Shown one piece after another: positions 26,961-34,781 of a stretch of 64,000 nt of DNA. The DNA is from Leifsonia sp. fls2-241-R2A-40a (GTDB lineage: Bacteria; Actinomycetota; Actinomycetes; Actinomycetales; Microbacteriaceae). The stretch spans positions 1,984,001 through 2,048,000 of the forward strand of contig NZ_JARVRS010000001.1 in NCBI RefSeq assembly GCF_030209575.1. The letters are read 5' to 3'. The translations under genes were made by a program, and so were the position numbers. Under the pieces are notes generated by a model. That model searched no databases. It had not been told where the DNA came from and worked only from the letters and a program-made list of their open reading frames with translations. Numbering within the stretch: position 1 is the first letter of the stretch; each line of letters opens with the position of its first letter.

Positions 26961-26976
26961 TTTCGGACTTCCGAAA
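26961..26976. promoter_or_regulatory. Inverted repeat upstream of relaxase gene
   Basis: TTTCGGA-ct-TCCGAAA is a perfect 7-base inverted repeat 26 bases before the relaxase start. Related half-sites (gTTCGGAAAt at about 26997-27005 and acTTCCGg at 27021-27028) follow. It could be an autoregulatory operator or part of oriT. Function is inferred only from position. Confidence 0.5.
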
Positions 26977-27040
26977 TCGGGCAGTCTTGTCCTTTGTTCG
27001 GAAATGACCCTCTACTTACTACTTCCGGTTCGCCGGGCGT

Positions 27041-27062
27041 TTTGGCGCGCATTTGGCGCGCA
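27041..27062. repeat. Tandem 11-base repeats, iteron-like
   Basis: TTTGGCGCGCA occurs twice head to tail (27041-27051, 27052-27062). A third copy with one mismatch, TTTGACGCGCA, lies at 27210-27220. All three lie in the ~300-base gap beside the relaxase, a usual place for oriT or replication iterons. The rest of 26977-27236 shows no convincing gene. Confidence 0.6.
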
Positions 27063-27236
27063 CCCGGGTTTTTCCGACAAGTCGCGCTCTCCCGGCCGGG
27101 CAGGGACCAGCCTGATCCGGTGCGCCACCGAGCCCGTCGGCGAGCTGCCGCGCGGTACGGCCTGCGGAACGAATGCCCTCATACCTACACGTTGTGTTTC
27201 CCAGCAGGTTTTGACGCGCAAATGCGAAATTCGCCC

Positions 27237-27488
27237 CTACCGGATGCCGCCGAGCCGCTTCAGATTGACGAAGGGCACGCAAGCGGTCTCCGCGGTGAGC
27301 GCTGCAAGCCAACCGATGGGCGAGTGCGGGTCGGCGGCGATCGCCCACCCCTCCATGACGTGCTGGCCGACGGTCTCCACGCATTCCATCTTCTCCGCGG
27401 CAGTCGGGGTCCAGGGTCCTTCCACCCTTAGGAGTCCGCCTTGCAGTTTTGGAGCCATTTCTCCGGTGTCGATGATGAATACCCGCAT
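27237..27488 (-). CDS. Small hypothetical protein of the mobile element
   Basis: 83-residue protein from ATG 27488 (MRVFIIDTGEMAPKLQGG), with GGAGTGAG about 10 bases upstream. It has no recognised family, membrane segment or signal. The 229 bases between it and the next minus-strand gene show no further convincing gene. Confidence 0.45.
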   Translation of the reverse strand: MRVFIIDTGEMAPKLQGGLLRVEGPWTPTAAEKMECVETVGQHVMEGWAIAADPHSPIGWLAALTAETACVPFVNLKRLGGIR

Positions 27489-27717
27489 CTCGCTCACTCC
27501 GCAGGTCGATCGCTTTTGAGTGCCTTTCCGGCGAGTGATAGAAAGCGAGAGGGGCGCAGTGCCGGGACCGTGGAGTACCGGACTGGAGCGAAGCGGAGGG
27601 AGGATACGCCGCGAAAGCCCGGCACGTAGCACCGGGAGGGGAGCTACGATCGGGCGACGGAAAGGCCCTCAAGATCCGCGCCAAGTGCTGCGGAGTTTGT
27701 CGTTCAGAGGGCGTGGC

Positions 27718-28125
27718 CTAAAGCGGCGGACGTACCCTATACGCGAGGTTTACTTCTTGGTCGTAGTAGCCATTGCGGTGGTATGGAGCGTCTGAGACAA
27801 GTCGAATCTGCGCGAACGTGCCCTCGGCAACGTCGTCGACTGTCACGTTCCACGTCAGTTGGGAGATCTCTCCAGACCTTCCGTCGGCCGTGATTGCGCC
27901 ACGTGTCGCGCTGCGACCCTCGAGTCGCCAGATCAGAGGACGATCCTCGGGATCCCATCCCAGGCATTCAAACGTCACGACATCACCCGGATGGAGAATC
28001 GAGTCGACCCTCACCAGCGACTGTTGTGCCCCTGCATCGAGTCCGGGGCGATTCTGGTTTCCGAAGCTGTCAACGACTGACTCGATTCGGGGGTAGATCT
28101 CTCCCGCACTAGCTTCACGACTCAT
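27718..28125 (-). CDS. Beta-rich hypothetical protein paired with HEPN gene
   Basis: 135-residue soluble protein. The middle and end (HPGDVVTFECLGWDPEDRPLIWRLEG, ISQLTWNVTVDDVAEGTFAQIRLVSD) look like an Ig-like or jelly-roll beta sandwich with alternating hydrophobic residues. No named family is recognised. Its ATG lies inside the last codons of the upstream HEPN gene (11-base overlap), so the two are co-translated and likely partners. Confidence 0.6.
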   Translation of the reverse strand: MSREASAGEIYPRIESVVDSFGNQNRPGLDAGAQQSLVRVDSILHPGDVVTFECLGWDPEDRPLIWRLEGRSATRGAITADGRSGEISQLTWNVTVDDVAEGTFAQIRLVSDAPYHRNGYYDQEVNLAYRVRPPL

Positions 28126-28591
28126 GTAGAAGCGTCACCCGATTTCTTATCTCGCCCGCGATTCCAGAGAGCAGATCGCGCTCAAAAGGGACTAGCGGAC
28201 GGCTGTGAGCGACGTCGTTTCGAAGAGCATCGAATCGTCGTAGTAGGGGAAGCGTGCTCGCGCGGTCGCCCAACGCTGCAGCCACAGGCTCCCAGTTCTG
28301 TTCGACAATGTTGATCAGCTCGTAGCACTCGCACCAGGCCAAGCCTGGCCGCTCAATATCCGCCACGCCCCGGCGGGTCCGGGTTCGGCTTGCATCGCGG
28401 CGCTGATCCCACTTCGCCCGCTGTTGCTCTGTTGACACCCGGTCGAGCCACCCGTCGCCCCAGGCTTGCTTGTACGCGTGCAACATCAGCTCGCGGAGCG
28501 CCGACTCAAACGAGCTAAGGGCAGCCGACGGTTCGAGCAAAGGCACGTGTGGAAGTATGCAGGGAGACCAGGCCCTGGGGGAAGCCGTCAC
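28115..28591 (-). CDS. HEPN-domain protein (Swt1-like)
   Basis: Up to 158 residues; a GTG at 28546 giving 143 residues (MPLLEPSAALSSFESALRELM) is an equally good start. It is all helical with the HEPN Rx4H motif as FDALRNDVAHSR near the end. The preceding segment, with FESALRELMLHAYKQAWGDGWLDRV and a Trp-rich middle, recalls the Swt1-type HEPN group. HEPN proteins with this motif are usually RNases or toxin components. Overlaps the beta-rich gene downstream by 11 bases. Confidence 0.65.
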   Translation of the reverse strand: MTASPRAWSPCILPHVPLLEPSAALSSFESALRELMLHAYKQAWGDGWLDRVSTEQQRAKWDQRRDASRTRTRRGVADIERPGLAWCECYELINIVEQNWEPVAAALGDRASTLPLLRRFDALRNDVAHSRPLVPFERDLLSGIAGEIRNRVTLLHES

Positions 28592-28983
28592 TTAAGTGCC
28601 TGCGTGCATCCCTCTTGGATTTGCCTTTGGTCGCCTGTTTACTACTGCTGTTTCCCGGTCGTTCTTACCGATCCGGCTCATCTGCTAGTTCTCTATGGGT
28701 CTAGCCGTCCTTCCCTTTCCGGATCTTCCGTCTTTCGCTTTCGCGTCCGCATTGTCGCCTCTGGGGTCAACCAAATCGCCCGCGAGCAACGGATCAAGTT
28801 CACAGCGTCTCTCGGGCACCACAGCCGACGTGGAGTGGCTTCTCAGCAATTGGAAGTCTGAGGTGTTGTCTGCGCGCCTAGACTGCGAGGGCACGACCTC
28901 GGAGTCTTTTGTAACGCTGGGGTTGCGGACGCATTGTTGTGGACAATGCGTTGAGTTAGCTCGAAGGCAAAGTGTTCGGCTAG
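28592..28983. other. Non-coding gap at the right side of the mobile segment
   Basis: 392 bases, lower in GC than the flanks, with a T/C-rich part near 28620-28690. No reading frame with a recognisable protein, no tRNA, and no copy of the tRNA-Phe fragment is seen on either strand. It may hold a worn junction between the mobile segment and the region to its right. Confidence 0.5.
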
Positions 28984-30354
28984 TCAGGCAGACGGCGGCA
29001 TTCGCCGCCCCACGCCGCCGACGTACGCCAGAGCCGTCGCCACCAAGACGATGGCCGCTCCTACCGCGAGGCTGATCACGCTGCCGTCCGCTCCCGGGGT
29101 ACCTGGCACTCGACCTCCTATGCCGGCAAGGGCGATCGCGCTGGCGGTTCCGGTGGCGGCGGCGAGCTGCTGCGTGATCCCGAGGAGAGCGCTGGCGTGT
29201 GCGTGCTGCGGCTCGGGAACGTGGGCGAGCGCCCGGGAGTAGAGCGGCGTCATCAGCAGTCCGAATGCGAATCCGATCAGAAGATGGAGGCCGAACCAGA
29301 CCGGCCATTCTGCGCTCTCGTTCGCGGCGACCGCGCACCCGGTCAGCCCGCACGCCAGCAGTACGAGGGCCGACACGATGACCACCCGCCCCAGGCCGCG
29401 ATCGGCCGCGCGACCGGCCGATGGTGCGACCGCTCCCATCAGCAGGCCGCCGGGCAGCATCAGAAGACCGGCTTGCAGCGGCGTGAGATGCGCAGTGCCC
29501 AGGAGAAGCAACGGGAAGAGCGCGAACGCACCGAACAGTGCGACGAGTACGAGGGCGAGGGTGAGCGCTGAGGGCGCGAACCCGCGGCGTCGGATTGTGC
29601 TGAGGTCGAGCGTCGCCCGTGAGGGGCCGAGCGCGCGCTGACGCCACGCGAAGGCGGAGATCCCGAGCAGGCCGCAGGCGAGCGCGGGGAGTCCGACCGG
29701 AGCGCCGACGGAGGCCGCGGCGACGACGACTCCGCCGAATCCGGGAACGGATAACGCGATCGACGGCAGATCAAAGCCGCCGTCGGACTGGCCCGTGCGG
29801 AGGTCGCGGCGGAGCAGAGGGGCCGCGATGAACAGGCCGAGATAGAGCGGCAGCTGCAGGAGGAAGAGACCCCGCCATCCGGTGAGAGCCAGGACCATGC
29901 CGGCGGCCGCCGGCCCGAGCGCCGGCGCGACGGCGGTGGTCAGCCCGGCGATGCTCAGAGCGCGGCCGCGACCGCCCGGGGTCGAGGTCCTCAAGATGGT
30001 CGTCAGGAGCATCGGGATGACCGCCACGCTTCCGGCCGCTTGGATGACCCTGCCGGCAACCAGCCAGGCGATTGTCGGCGCTGTCGCGCTGATGACGACT
30101 CCGACGGCCAGGAGTCCGCACGACCAGCGGAAGATGGTGCGGGTCCTGTGCCTGTTCAGGAGAGAGCCCGTGAGTGGAAGGAGGACGGCGAGGGTGAGCA
30201 TGTACGCGGAGGTCGCCCACTGGCTGTCGCCGACGTGGGTGCCGAGTTCGTGGGCAATAACGGTCAGTGAGACGCCGGTGAGCGTCTCGTTGAGCAGGAT
30301 GACGAAGACCGCGCAGGTAAGGGTGGTCAGCATTGTGAGCTCGTCGCGTCGCAT
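28984..30354 (-). CDS. MFS drug-resistance-type transporter (DHA2, 14 helices)
   Basis: 456-residue integral membrane protein with about 14 hydrophobic segments: FVILLNETLTGVSLTVIAHELG (TM1), QWATSAYMLTLAVLLPLTGSLLNRHRTRTIF (loop 2-3), and PMLLTTILRTSTPGGRGRALSIAG. This is the EmrB/QacA-like proton antiporter pattern. The ATG at 30354 has GGAG about six bases upstream; an ATG at 30396 is the alternative. It is divergent from the IolE-like gene and probably exports a toxic compound, identity unknown. Confidence 0.85.
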   Translation of the reverse strand: MRRDELTMLTTLTCAVFVILLNETLTGVSLTVIAHELGTHVGDSQWATSAYMLTLAVLLPLTGSLLNRHRTRTIFRWSCGLLAVGVVISATAPTIAWLVAGRVIQAAGSVAVIPMLLTTILRTSTPGGRGRALSIAGLTTAVAPALGPAAAGMVLALTGWRGLFLLQLPLYLGLFIAAPLLRRDLRTGQSDGGFDLPSIALSVPGFGGVVVAAASVGAPVGLPALACGLLGISAFAWRQRALGPSRATLDLSTIRRRGFAPSALTLALVLVALFGAFALFPLLLLGTAHLTPLQAGLLMLPGGLLMGAVAPSAGRAADRGLGRVVIVSALVLLACGLTGCAVAANESAEWPVWFGLHLLIGFAFGLLMTPLYSRALAHVPEPQHAHASALLGITQQLAAATGTASAIALAGIGGRVPGTPGADGSVISLAVGAAIVLVATALAYVGGVGRRMPPSA

Positions 30355-30494
30355 GGCGTCTCCGTCCGCGGGCGACCAGCCCTTCGGCTGGGTCATGAGC
30401 GCCGCGATCCGCCATGACGGGGTGTGACCCGCCGGGGCGGAGTCAGTGCACAAGTATGTAAAGATGTAAGCACATAGACCATAGGAGGTCAACG
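30355..30494. promoter_or_regulatory. Divergent promoter region with AT-rich repeats
   Basis: 140 bases between the MFS and IolE-like genes. A short AT-rich island contains direct repeats tATGTAAagATGTAAgc (30454-30471) flanked by GTGC...GCAC, unusual in this GC-rich DNA. It is a plausible operator/-10 region for both genes. No regulator of this class is adjacent, so the assignment is tentative. Confidence 0.4.
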
Positions 30495-31421
30495 ATGGAT
30501 AAACGTACCCCCGACATCGCCGTCGCCGGTGCCCCGGTCAGCTTCGGCGTCTTCGAGTTGACGCCGCAGGACAGTCCCGTCGCCCTCCCGAACGGCGCCG
30601 CCGTGCTGGCCGCCCTCGCTGAGACCGGATATGACGGTGTCGACCTCGGGCCGCGGGGCTTCCTCGACGGCGTCGGCGAGGACGGCGACCTGGGCACACG
30701 TCTCCGGGCGGCGGGCCTGCACCTCGCGGGTGGCTGGATCGAGCTGCCCTTGAGCGATGACGCGCGATACGCCGCTGCAGTCCCCGAACTCGAGGCGGCG
30801 CTCGACGTCTTCGCCGCGGCCGGCTCAGGGCCGATCGCGCCCCGTCCGACGCTCGCGGACTCCGGCGACGACTACCGTCGCGCGCATCCGGGCGCCGGTG
30901 AGGGCCACGGTTTGGATGCACACGGCTGGGAGCGGGTCGGCCGCAATCTCGCGGACGCCGCCCGTCGGGTGAGTGACAGGGGCCTGGAGCCCACGTTCCA
31001 CCACCACGCGGGCACGTTCGTCGAGACCCCAGACGAGATCGACGAGCTGCTCGACCGCATCGACATCGGCCTCACTCTCGACACGGGGCACCTGCTGATC
31101 GGCGGGGGAGACCCGGCCGAGGCGTGGGCCCGCTGGGGCTCGCGCATCAACCACGTGCACCTCAAGGACGTCGACCGCGATCGCCTTCGCTCGATCGTCG
31201 GGGCAGGAGGTGGGATGGTGGAGGTCTGGTGCGGCGGCACCTTCGTGCCGCTTGGCGACGGTGACCTCGATGTGGCCGGCTTCCTCGACGGTCTGGTGGC
31301 CGCGGGCTATGCCGGATGGGTCGTAATAGAGCAGGATGTGCTCGCGGTCGACCACTACGACTTCAATGCGATCGTGCAGGAGCACCGGCGCAATCGAGAC
31401 GTCCTGCGTCCGTGGTTCTGA
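30495..31421 (+). CDS. Sugar phosphate isomerase/epimerase, IolE-like
   Basis: 308-residue AP-endonuclease-2-type TIM barrel. It resembles 2-keto-myo-inositol dehydratase IolE in its start (VAGAPVSFGVFE), FHHHAGTFVETPDEIDELL, LTLDTGHLLIGGGDP, INHVHLKDVDRD and VVIEQDV, which supply the expected metal-binding Glu, Asp, His and Glu. A strong AGGAGGT lies 6 bases before the ATG. It stands alone, convergent with the LacI gene; an inositol-type dehydrogenase (33786) lies close by. Dehydratase or isomerase activity is an inference. Confidence 0.8.
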   Translation: MDKRTPDIAVAGAPVSFGVFELTPQDSPVALPNGAAVLAALAETGYDGVDLGPRGFLDGVGEDGDLGTRLRAAGLHLAGGWIELPLSDDARYAAAVPELEAALDVFAAAGSGPIAPRPTLADSGDDYRRAHPGAGEGHGLDAHGWERVGRNLADAARRVSDRGLEPTFHHHAGTFVETPDEIDELLDRIDIGLTLDTGHLLIGGGDPAEAWARWGSRINHVHLKDVDRDRLRSIVGAGGGMVEVWCGGTFVPLGDGDLDVAGFLDGLVAAGYAGWVVIEQDVLAVDHYDFNAIVQEHRRNRDVLRPWF

Positions 31422-31460
31422 GCGGGTGCGCGGTCGACTCGTCGGCGGACCGCGCCGCGC

Positions 31461-32468
31461 TCACGGCAGAGGAGCGGTGGTCGCTCGCACCACGAGGGTC
31501 GGCTCGACCAGCGTCAGCCGGCCGTCGGCCTCGGGCTCCTCGAGCCGCCTGACGAGCGCTTCGGCGGCGGTGGCGCCGACGGCGGTGCTGGCGTTGTCGA
31601 CAGACGTGAGGTTCACCAGCCGCATCGCGGCGAGGGACGTGTTGTCGTATCCGACGACGGAGAGGTCCCGCGGGACGGTGAACCCGCTCTCGCCCGCAGC
31701 GGCGAGCACGCCCGTCGCCACCACGTCGTTGAACGCGAAGATCGCCGTCGGCCGCTGCTCCATGGCGAGTAGGCGCAGTGCAGCCGCGTAGCCGTCGCCC
31801 TCTGTCGTGCCACCGGCCTCCACAGCGGGATCGTGCACCCCGCGCTCGGCGAGGAAGCCGCGAAAGGTGTCGCGGCGGATGGCGGGGATCGCCCCGCGAC
31901 CCCCGTCGATGTGGGCGATCCGCCGATGACCGAGCTCCCAGAGATGTGTGAGGGCGAGCCGGGTGCCCACGACGTCGTCGTTCGCCACCACGTCCAGTCC
32001 GGCACCGGCGAAGTCCCGGCTGGCGGCGACGACTGTCGGCCGCCGACGCGCCGCGTCTCGCAGGACCGCGGACGGGTCCATCGTGCCCATCAGCACCAGT
32101 CCGTCGACGTGGAGCCGGAGGACGCTCTCCACGAGGCCCCCGCCGGCGTCATCCAGCCGTTCGTCGGCGAGCACCGTCCGGTAACCGGCTTTGCCGGCGG
32201 CACCGGCGAATCCCTCCAGGCAGTTCACGAACCACGGATTGCGCAGATCGTTCATTACTACGCCGAAGACCCCGGTGCGGCGGGCGCTGAGACTCTGGGC
32301 GACCAGGCTCGGCTGGTAGCCGAGGTCCGCCATCGCGGCCTCCACGGCTGCGCGACGCTCCGGGCTGACCTTCGGCGACCCTTGAAGCACCAGGGAGACC
32401 AGCGACTTCGACACCCCCGCGCGGGCGGCCACCGTGCGGATGGTCGGCTGAGCGTTCGGGGACTCCAT
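31461..32468 (-). CDS. LacI-family transcriptional regulator
   Basis: 335-residue repressor. The N-terminal helix-turn-helix is TIRTVAARAGVSKSLVSLVLQGSPKVSPERR with the hinge region GYQPSLVAQSLSARRTGVFGVV. The rest is a periplasmic-binding-protein-like sensor ending with VVGYDNTSLAAMRLVNLTSVDN. It is divergent from the long sugar-acid operon, and a perfect palindrome lies between them, so it most likely represses that operon and itself until a sugar ligand binds. Confidence 0.92.
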   Translation of the reverse strand: MESPNAQPTIRTVAARAGVSKSLVSLVLQGSPKVSPERRAAVEAAMADLGYQPSLVAQSLSARRTGVFGVVMNDLRNPWFVNCLEGFAGAAGKAGYRTVLADERLDDAGGGLVESVLRLHVDGLVLMGTMDPSAVLRDAARRRPTVVAASRDFAGAGLDVVANDDVVGTRLALTHLWELGHRRIAHIDGGRGAIPAIRRDTFRGFLAERGVHDPAVEAGGTTEGDGYAAALRLLAMEQRPTAIFAFNDVVATGVLAAAGESGFTVPRDLSVVGYDNTSLAAMRLVNLTSVDNASTAVGATAAEALVRRLEEPEADGRLTLVEPTLVVRATTAPLP

Positions 32469-32531
32469 GCTGCAACTCTAGCCGCGGATGCGGCGTTGAC
32501 AGACGGCCGCGGGTGCGGCATGCTGACAGCG

Positions 32532-32545
32532 TTGGACCGGTCCAA
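32532..32545. promoter_or_regulatory. Putative LacI operator
   Basis: TTGGACCGGTCCAA, a perfect 14-base palindrome with central CpG, placed 63 bases before the LacI start and 39 bases before the Gfo/Idh start. This is the geometry of LacI-family operators between divergent promoters. Confidence 0.75.
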
Positions 32546-32583
32546 TGACCGCAGAACCGGACGCACGATGGAGTGGAGAACGA

Positions 32584-33789
32584 GTGCAGAGCAAACGCAC
32601 GAACCCGGGCGAACTACGGGTCGCCGTCGTCGGATTCGGATGGATGGGCCGGGTGCACACGCTCGCCTACCGCCGGGTCTCGGAGCATTTCCCCGGTCTT
32701 CCGCTCCGGCCGAGACTCGCCGCCGTGGCCGACGAGGTCCCCGGTCGCGCGGAGGAAGCGGCAGCGCTCTTCGGATTCGAGCGCGCCGCCACCGACTGGC
32801 GCGCGCTCGTCGACGCACTGGACATCGATGCGGTCAGCATCACGGCCCCGAACTTCCTGCACCGCGAGATCGGCGAGGCCTTCGCGCGGGCGGGCAAGCA
32901 CATCTGGATTGAGAAGCCGGTCGGCGTGGACGCTGCCGATGCGCGAGCGGTCGAGGCCGCGGCGTTGGAGTCGGGCGTCACCGCCCGGGTCGGCTTCAAC
33001 TACCGCAACGCTCCAGCGGTCCGCCGCGCGAAGCGGCTCATCGCCGAGGGGGCGATCGGCACTCCGACGCATGCGTCCTTCCGGCTGCTCGGGGACTACG
33101 CCGCCGACCCTGCTGGCGCGTTCACCTGGCGTTACGAACTCGAGCGGGCCGGACACGGTGTCGTCGGGGACCTGGCCGCTCACGGCGTGGACCTCATCCG
33201 CTACCTCCTCGGAGAGGTCGTCGACGTGACCTCGGCAGGCGCGATCTTCATCGGCGAGCGGCGTCGGCCGACGGGCGCGACGACCGGCCACGTCCGCGCC
33301 GAGGAGGGCGACCTCGTCACAGTTGCGAACGAGGACTGGTCGGCGTCGCTGCTGACTCTGGACTCGGGCGCCAAGGTCACACTCGAGGCCAGCCGCGTCG
33401 CGGTCGGGCACCAGAACGACTACGGCTTCCGCATCCACGGGACCCACGGCGCCCTCGAGTGGGATTTCCGCAGGATGGGCGAGCTCCTGCAGGCGGGAGG
33501 CGAGCACGCGCAGGACCTGCCGATGGCCACGGTCTTCACGGGGCCGGGTGACGGCGCGTCCGCAGCGTTCCAGCCGGGCTCGGCGCTCAGCCTCAGCTAC
33601 GACGACCTCAAGGTGATCGAGGCCGAGGGCTTCCTCCAGGCGGTCGCCGGTGTTCCCGGCGCCGATGGCGCGGGCCTCGCCGATGCCGTCGCGGCGGCGG
33701 AGGTCCTGGACGCGATCGCCGCGAGCTCCGAGAGCGGTGCGCGCGTCACGGTTGCGCAGCGCATCGCCATTGCGGAGGCGGCACGATGA
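32584..33789 (+). CDS. Gfo/Idh/MocA family oxidoreductase (1)
   Basis: 401-residue NAD(P)-dependent sugar dehydrogenase. The Rossmann start is VAVVGFGWMGRVHTLAY; the EKP motif is WIEKPVGVDAADA with the conserved Lys; the C-terminal substrate domain carries GDLAAHGVDLIRYLLGEV, where the His is the usual catalytic residue. The GTG at 32584 has GGAGA about 6 bases upstream and lies below the operator; the ATG-like frame further upstream would cross the operator and is rejected. First gene of the operon; probably oxidises a free sugar or glycoside. Confidence 0.88.
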   Translation: MQSKRTNPGELRVAVVGFGWMGRVHTLAYRRVSEHFPGLPLRPRLAAVADEVPGRAEEAAALFGFERAATDWRALVDALDIDAVSITAPNFLHREIGEAFARAGKHIWIEKPVGVDAADARAVEAAALESGVTARVGFNYRNAPAVRRAKRLIAEGAIGTPTHASFRLLGDYAADPAGAFTWRYELERAGHGVVGDLAAHGVDLIRYLLGEVVDVTSAGAIFIGERRRPTGATTGHVRAEEGDLVTVANEDWSASLLTLDSGAKVTLEASRVAVGHQNDYGFRIHGTHGALEWDFRRMGELLQAGGEHAQDLPMATVFTGPGDGASAAFQPGSALSLSYDDLKVIEAEGFLQAVAGVPGADGAGLADAVAAAEVLDAIAASSESGARVTVAQRIAIAEAAR

Positions 33790-34781
33790 CGGTCCGGGTC
33801 GGCGTCATCGGAGCCGGGATCATGGGCTCGGACCACGCCGCCATCGCCGATGGACGCATCTCCGGCGCGACGGTGACCGCCGTGGCCGATCTCGACGCCG
33901 CCCGCGCGGCATCCGTCGCGGGCGGCCTGCGGAACGCACGCGTGGCGGAGTCGCCGCTCGAGCTGATCGCCGCGGAGGACGTGGATGCGGTCGTCGTCGC
34001 ATCCGCCGATGCAAGCCATGCGGAGTTCACCCTCGCCGCGATCGCCGCCGGCAAGCCGGTGCTCTGCGAGAAGCCGCTCGCGCCCGATGTCGCATCCTGC
34101 GACGCGATCGTCGCAGCCGACGATCGCGCGAGGGAGCGCTTCGGCCGCGGGTTGGTGTCCGTCGGCTTCATGCGGCGGTTCGACCCCGCATACGTGTCCC
34201 TCAAGCGCGCGATCGCCGAGCAGTCGATCGGGCGAACGGTCCTGCTCAACTGCGAGAGCCGCGGAGTGACGAGCGCTCCCGGAACGACGAGCGAAGGCGC
34301 CGTCACCGGTTCGACCATCCACGAGCTGGACATCGTTCCGTGGCTCCTGGACTCGCCCGTCGTCGAGGTGCGATGGGATGCGCCCGACTCGGCCGTGGAG
34401 GGGCTGCTCGACCCGCAGGTCGTAACTCTGCGCACGGCGAGCGGGGTCCTCGCTGTCGTCGAGACGTTCCTCAACGCCCGCTACGGCTACGACATCCGCT
34501 GCGAAGCCGTCGGCACCACGGGAACGGCGGCCATCCACACCACCGACGATGCCCGGCTGACGACCACCGGCGACCTGCGGCGCGCCGAGAGCTACGGCGC
34601 CGATTGGCGCCGCCGCTTCGCTGAGGCCTACCGCATCGAGGTGCAGGCGTGGGTCGACTCGCTCCGCGACGAACGGCCGAGCCCGCTCGCGGACGCCCGC
34701 GCGGGCCGTGCGGCGACGGTCCTCGCCCAGGCGGTCATCGACTCGATGCACGAGCGCCGATCCGTCGACGTGCCGCGATGA
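33786..34781 (+). CDS. Gfo/Idh/MocA family oxidoreductase (2), inositol-dehydrogenase-like
   Basis: 331-residue NAD(P)-dependent dehydrogenase with VGVIGAGIMGSDHA, LCEKPLAPD, GFMRRFDPAYVSLKRAI and STIHELDIVPWLL, the last two being typical of myo-inositol 2-dehydrogenase IolG. Substrate could be inositol or an aldose. The start overlaps the preceding stop by four bases (ATGA), so it is translated with the first oxidoreductase. Confidence 0.87.
   Translation: MTVRVGVIGAGIMGSDHAAIADGRISGATVTAVADLDAARAASVAGGLRNARVAESPLELIAAEDVDAVVVASADASHAEFTLAAIAAGKPVLCEKPLAPDVASCDAIVAADDRARERFGRGLVSVGFMRRFDPAYVSLKRAIAEQSIGRTVLLNCESRGVTSAPGTTSEGAVTGSTIHELDIVPWLLDSPVVEVRWDAPDSAVEGLLDPQVVTLRTASGVLAVVETFLNARYGYDIRCEAVGTTGTAAIHTTDDARLTTTGDLRRAESYGADWRRRFAEAYRIEVQAWVDSLRDERPSPLADARAGRAATVLAQAVIDSMHERRSVDVPR

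Larger units (their letters stand above)
22560..28980. mobile_element. Integrated mobilisable element or remnant, right end uncertain
   Basis: Segment of visibly lower GC than its flanks. It starts exactly at the broken tRNA-Phe and holds a MobF relaxase, iteron-like repeats and several unknown genes. The first ~290 bases are non-coding, with repeats such as TAGTCA-atatg-TAGTCA (22665-22681). No integrase, excisionase, replication initiator, coupling protein or type IV secretion gene is seen, so it is either a mobilisable remnant or one edge of a much larger island running past the window. The right limit is set only by the return of host-like GC at the MFS gene. Confidence 0.6.

Noticed and set aside
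28685-29647. Long minus-strand frame overlapping the end of the MFS gene
   Set aside because: It is Arg/Pro-rich, out of frame with the clear MFS transporter, and its unique last part (28685-28980) has no family features or ribosome site.
34649-34777. Upstream extension of the third Gfo/Idh gene
   Set aside because: This stretch codes for the end of the second Gfo/Idh protein in another frame; the ATGA overlap at 34778 is the natural start.
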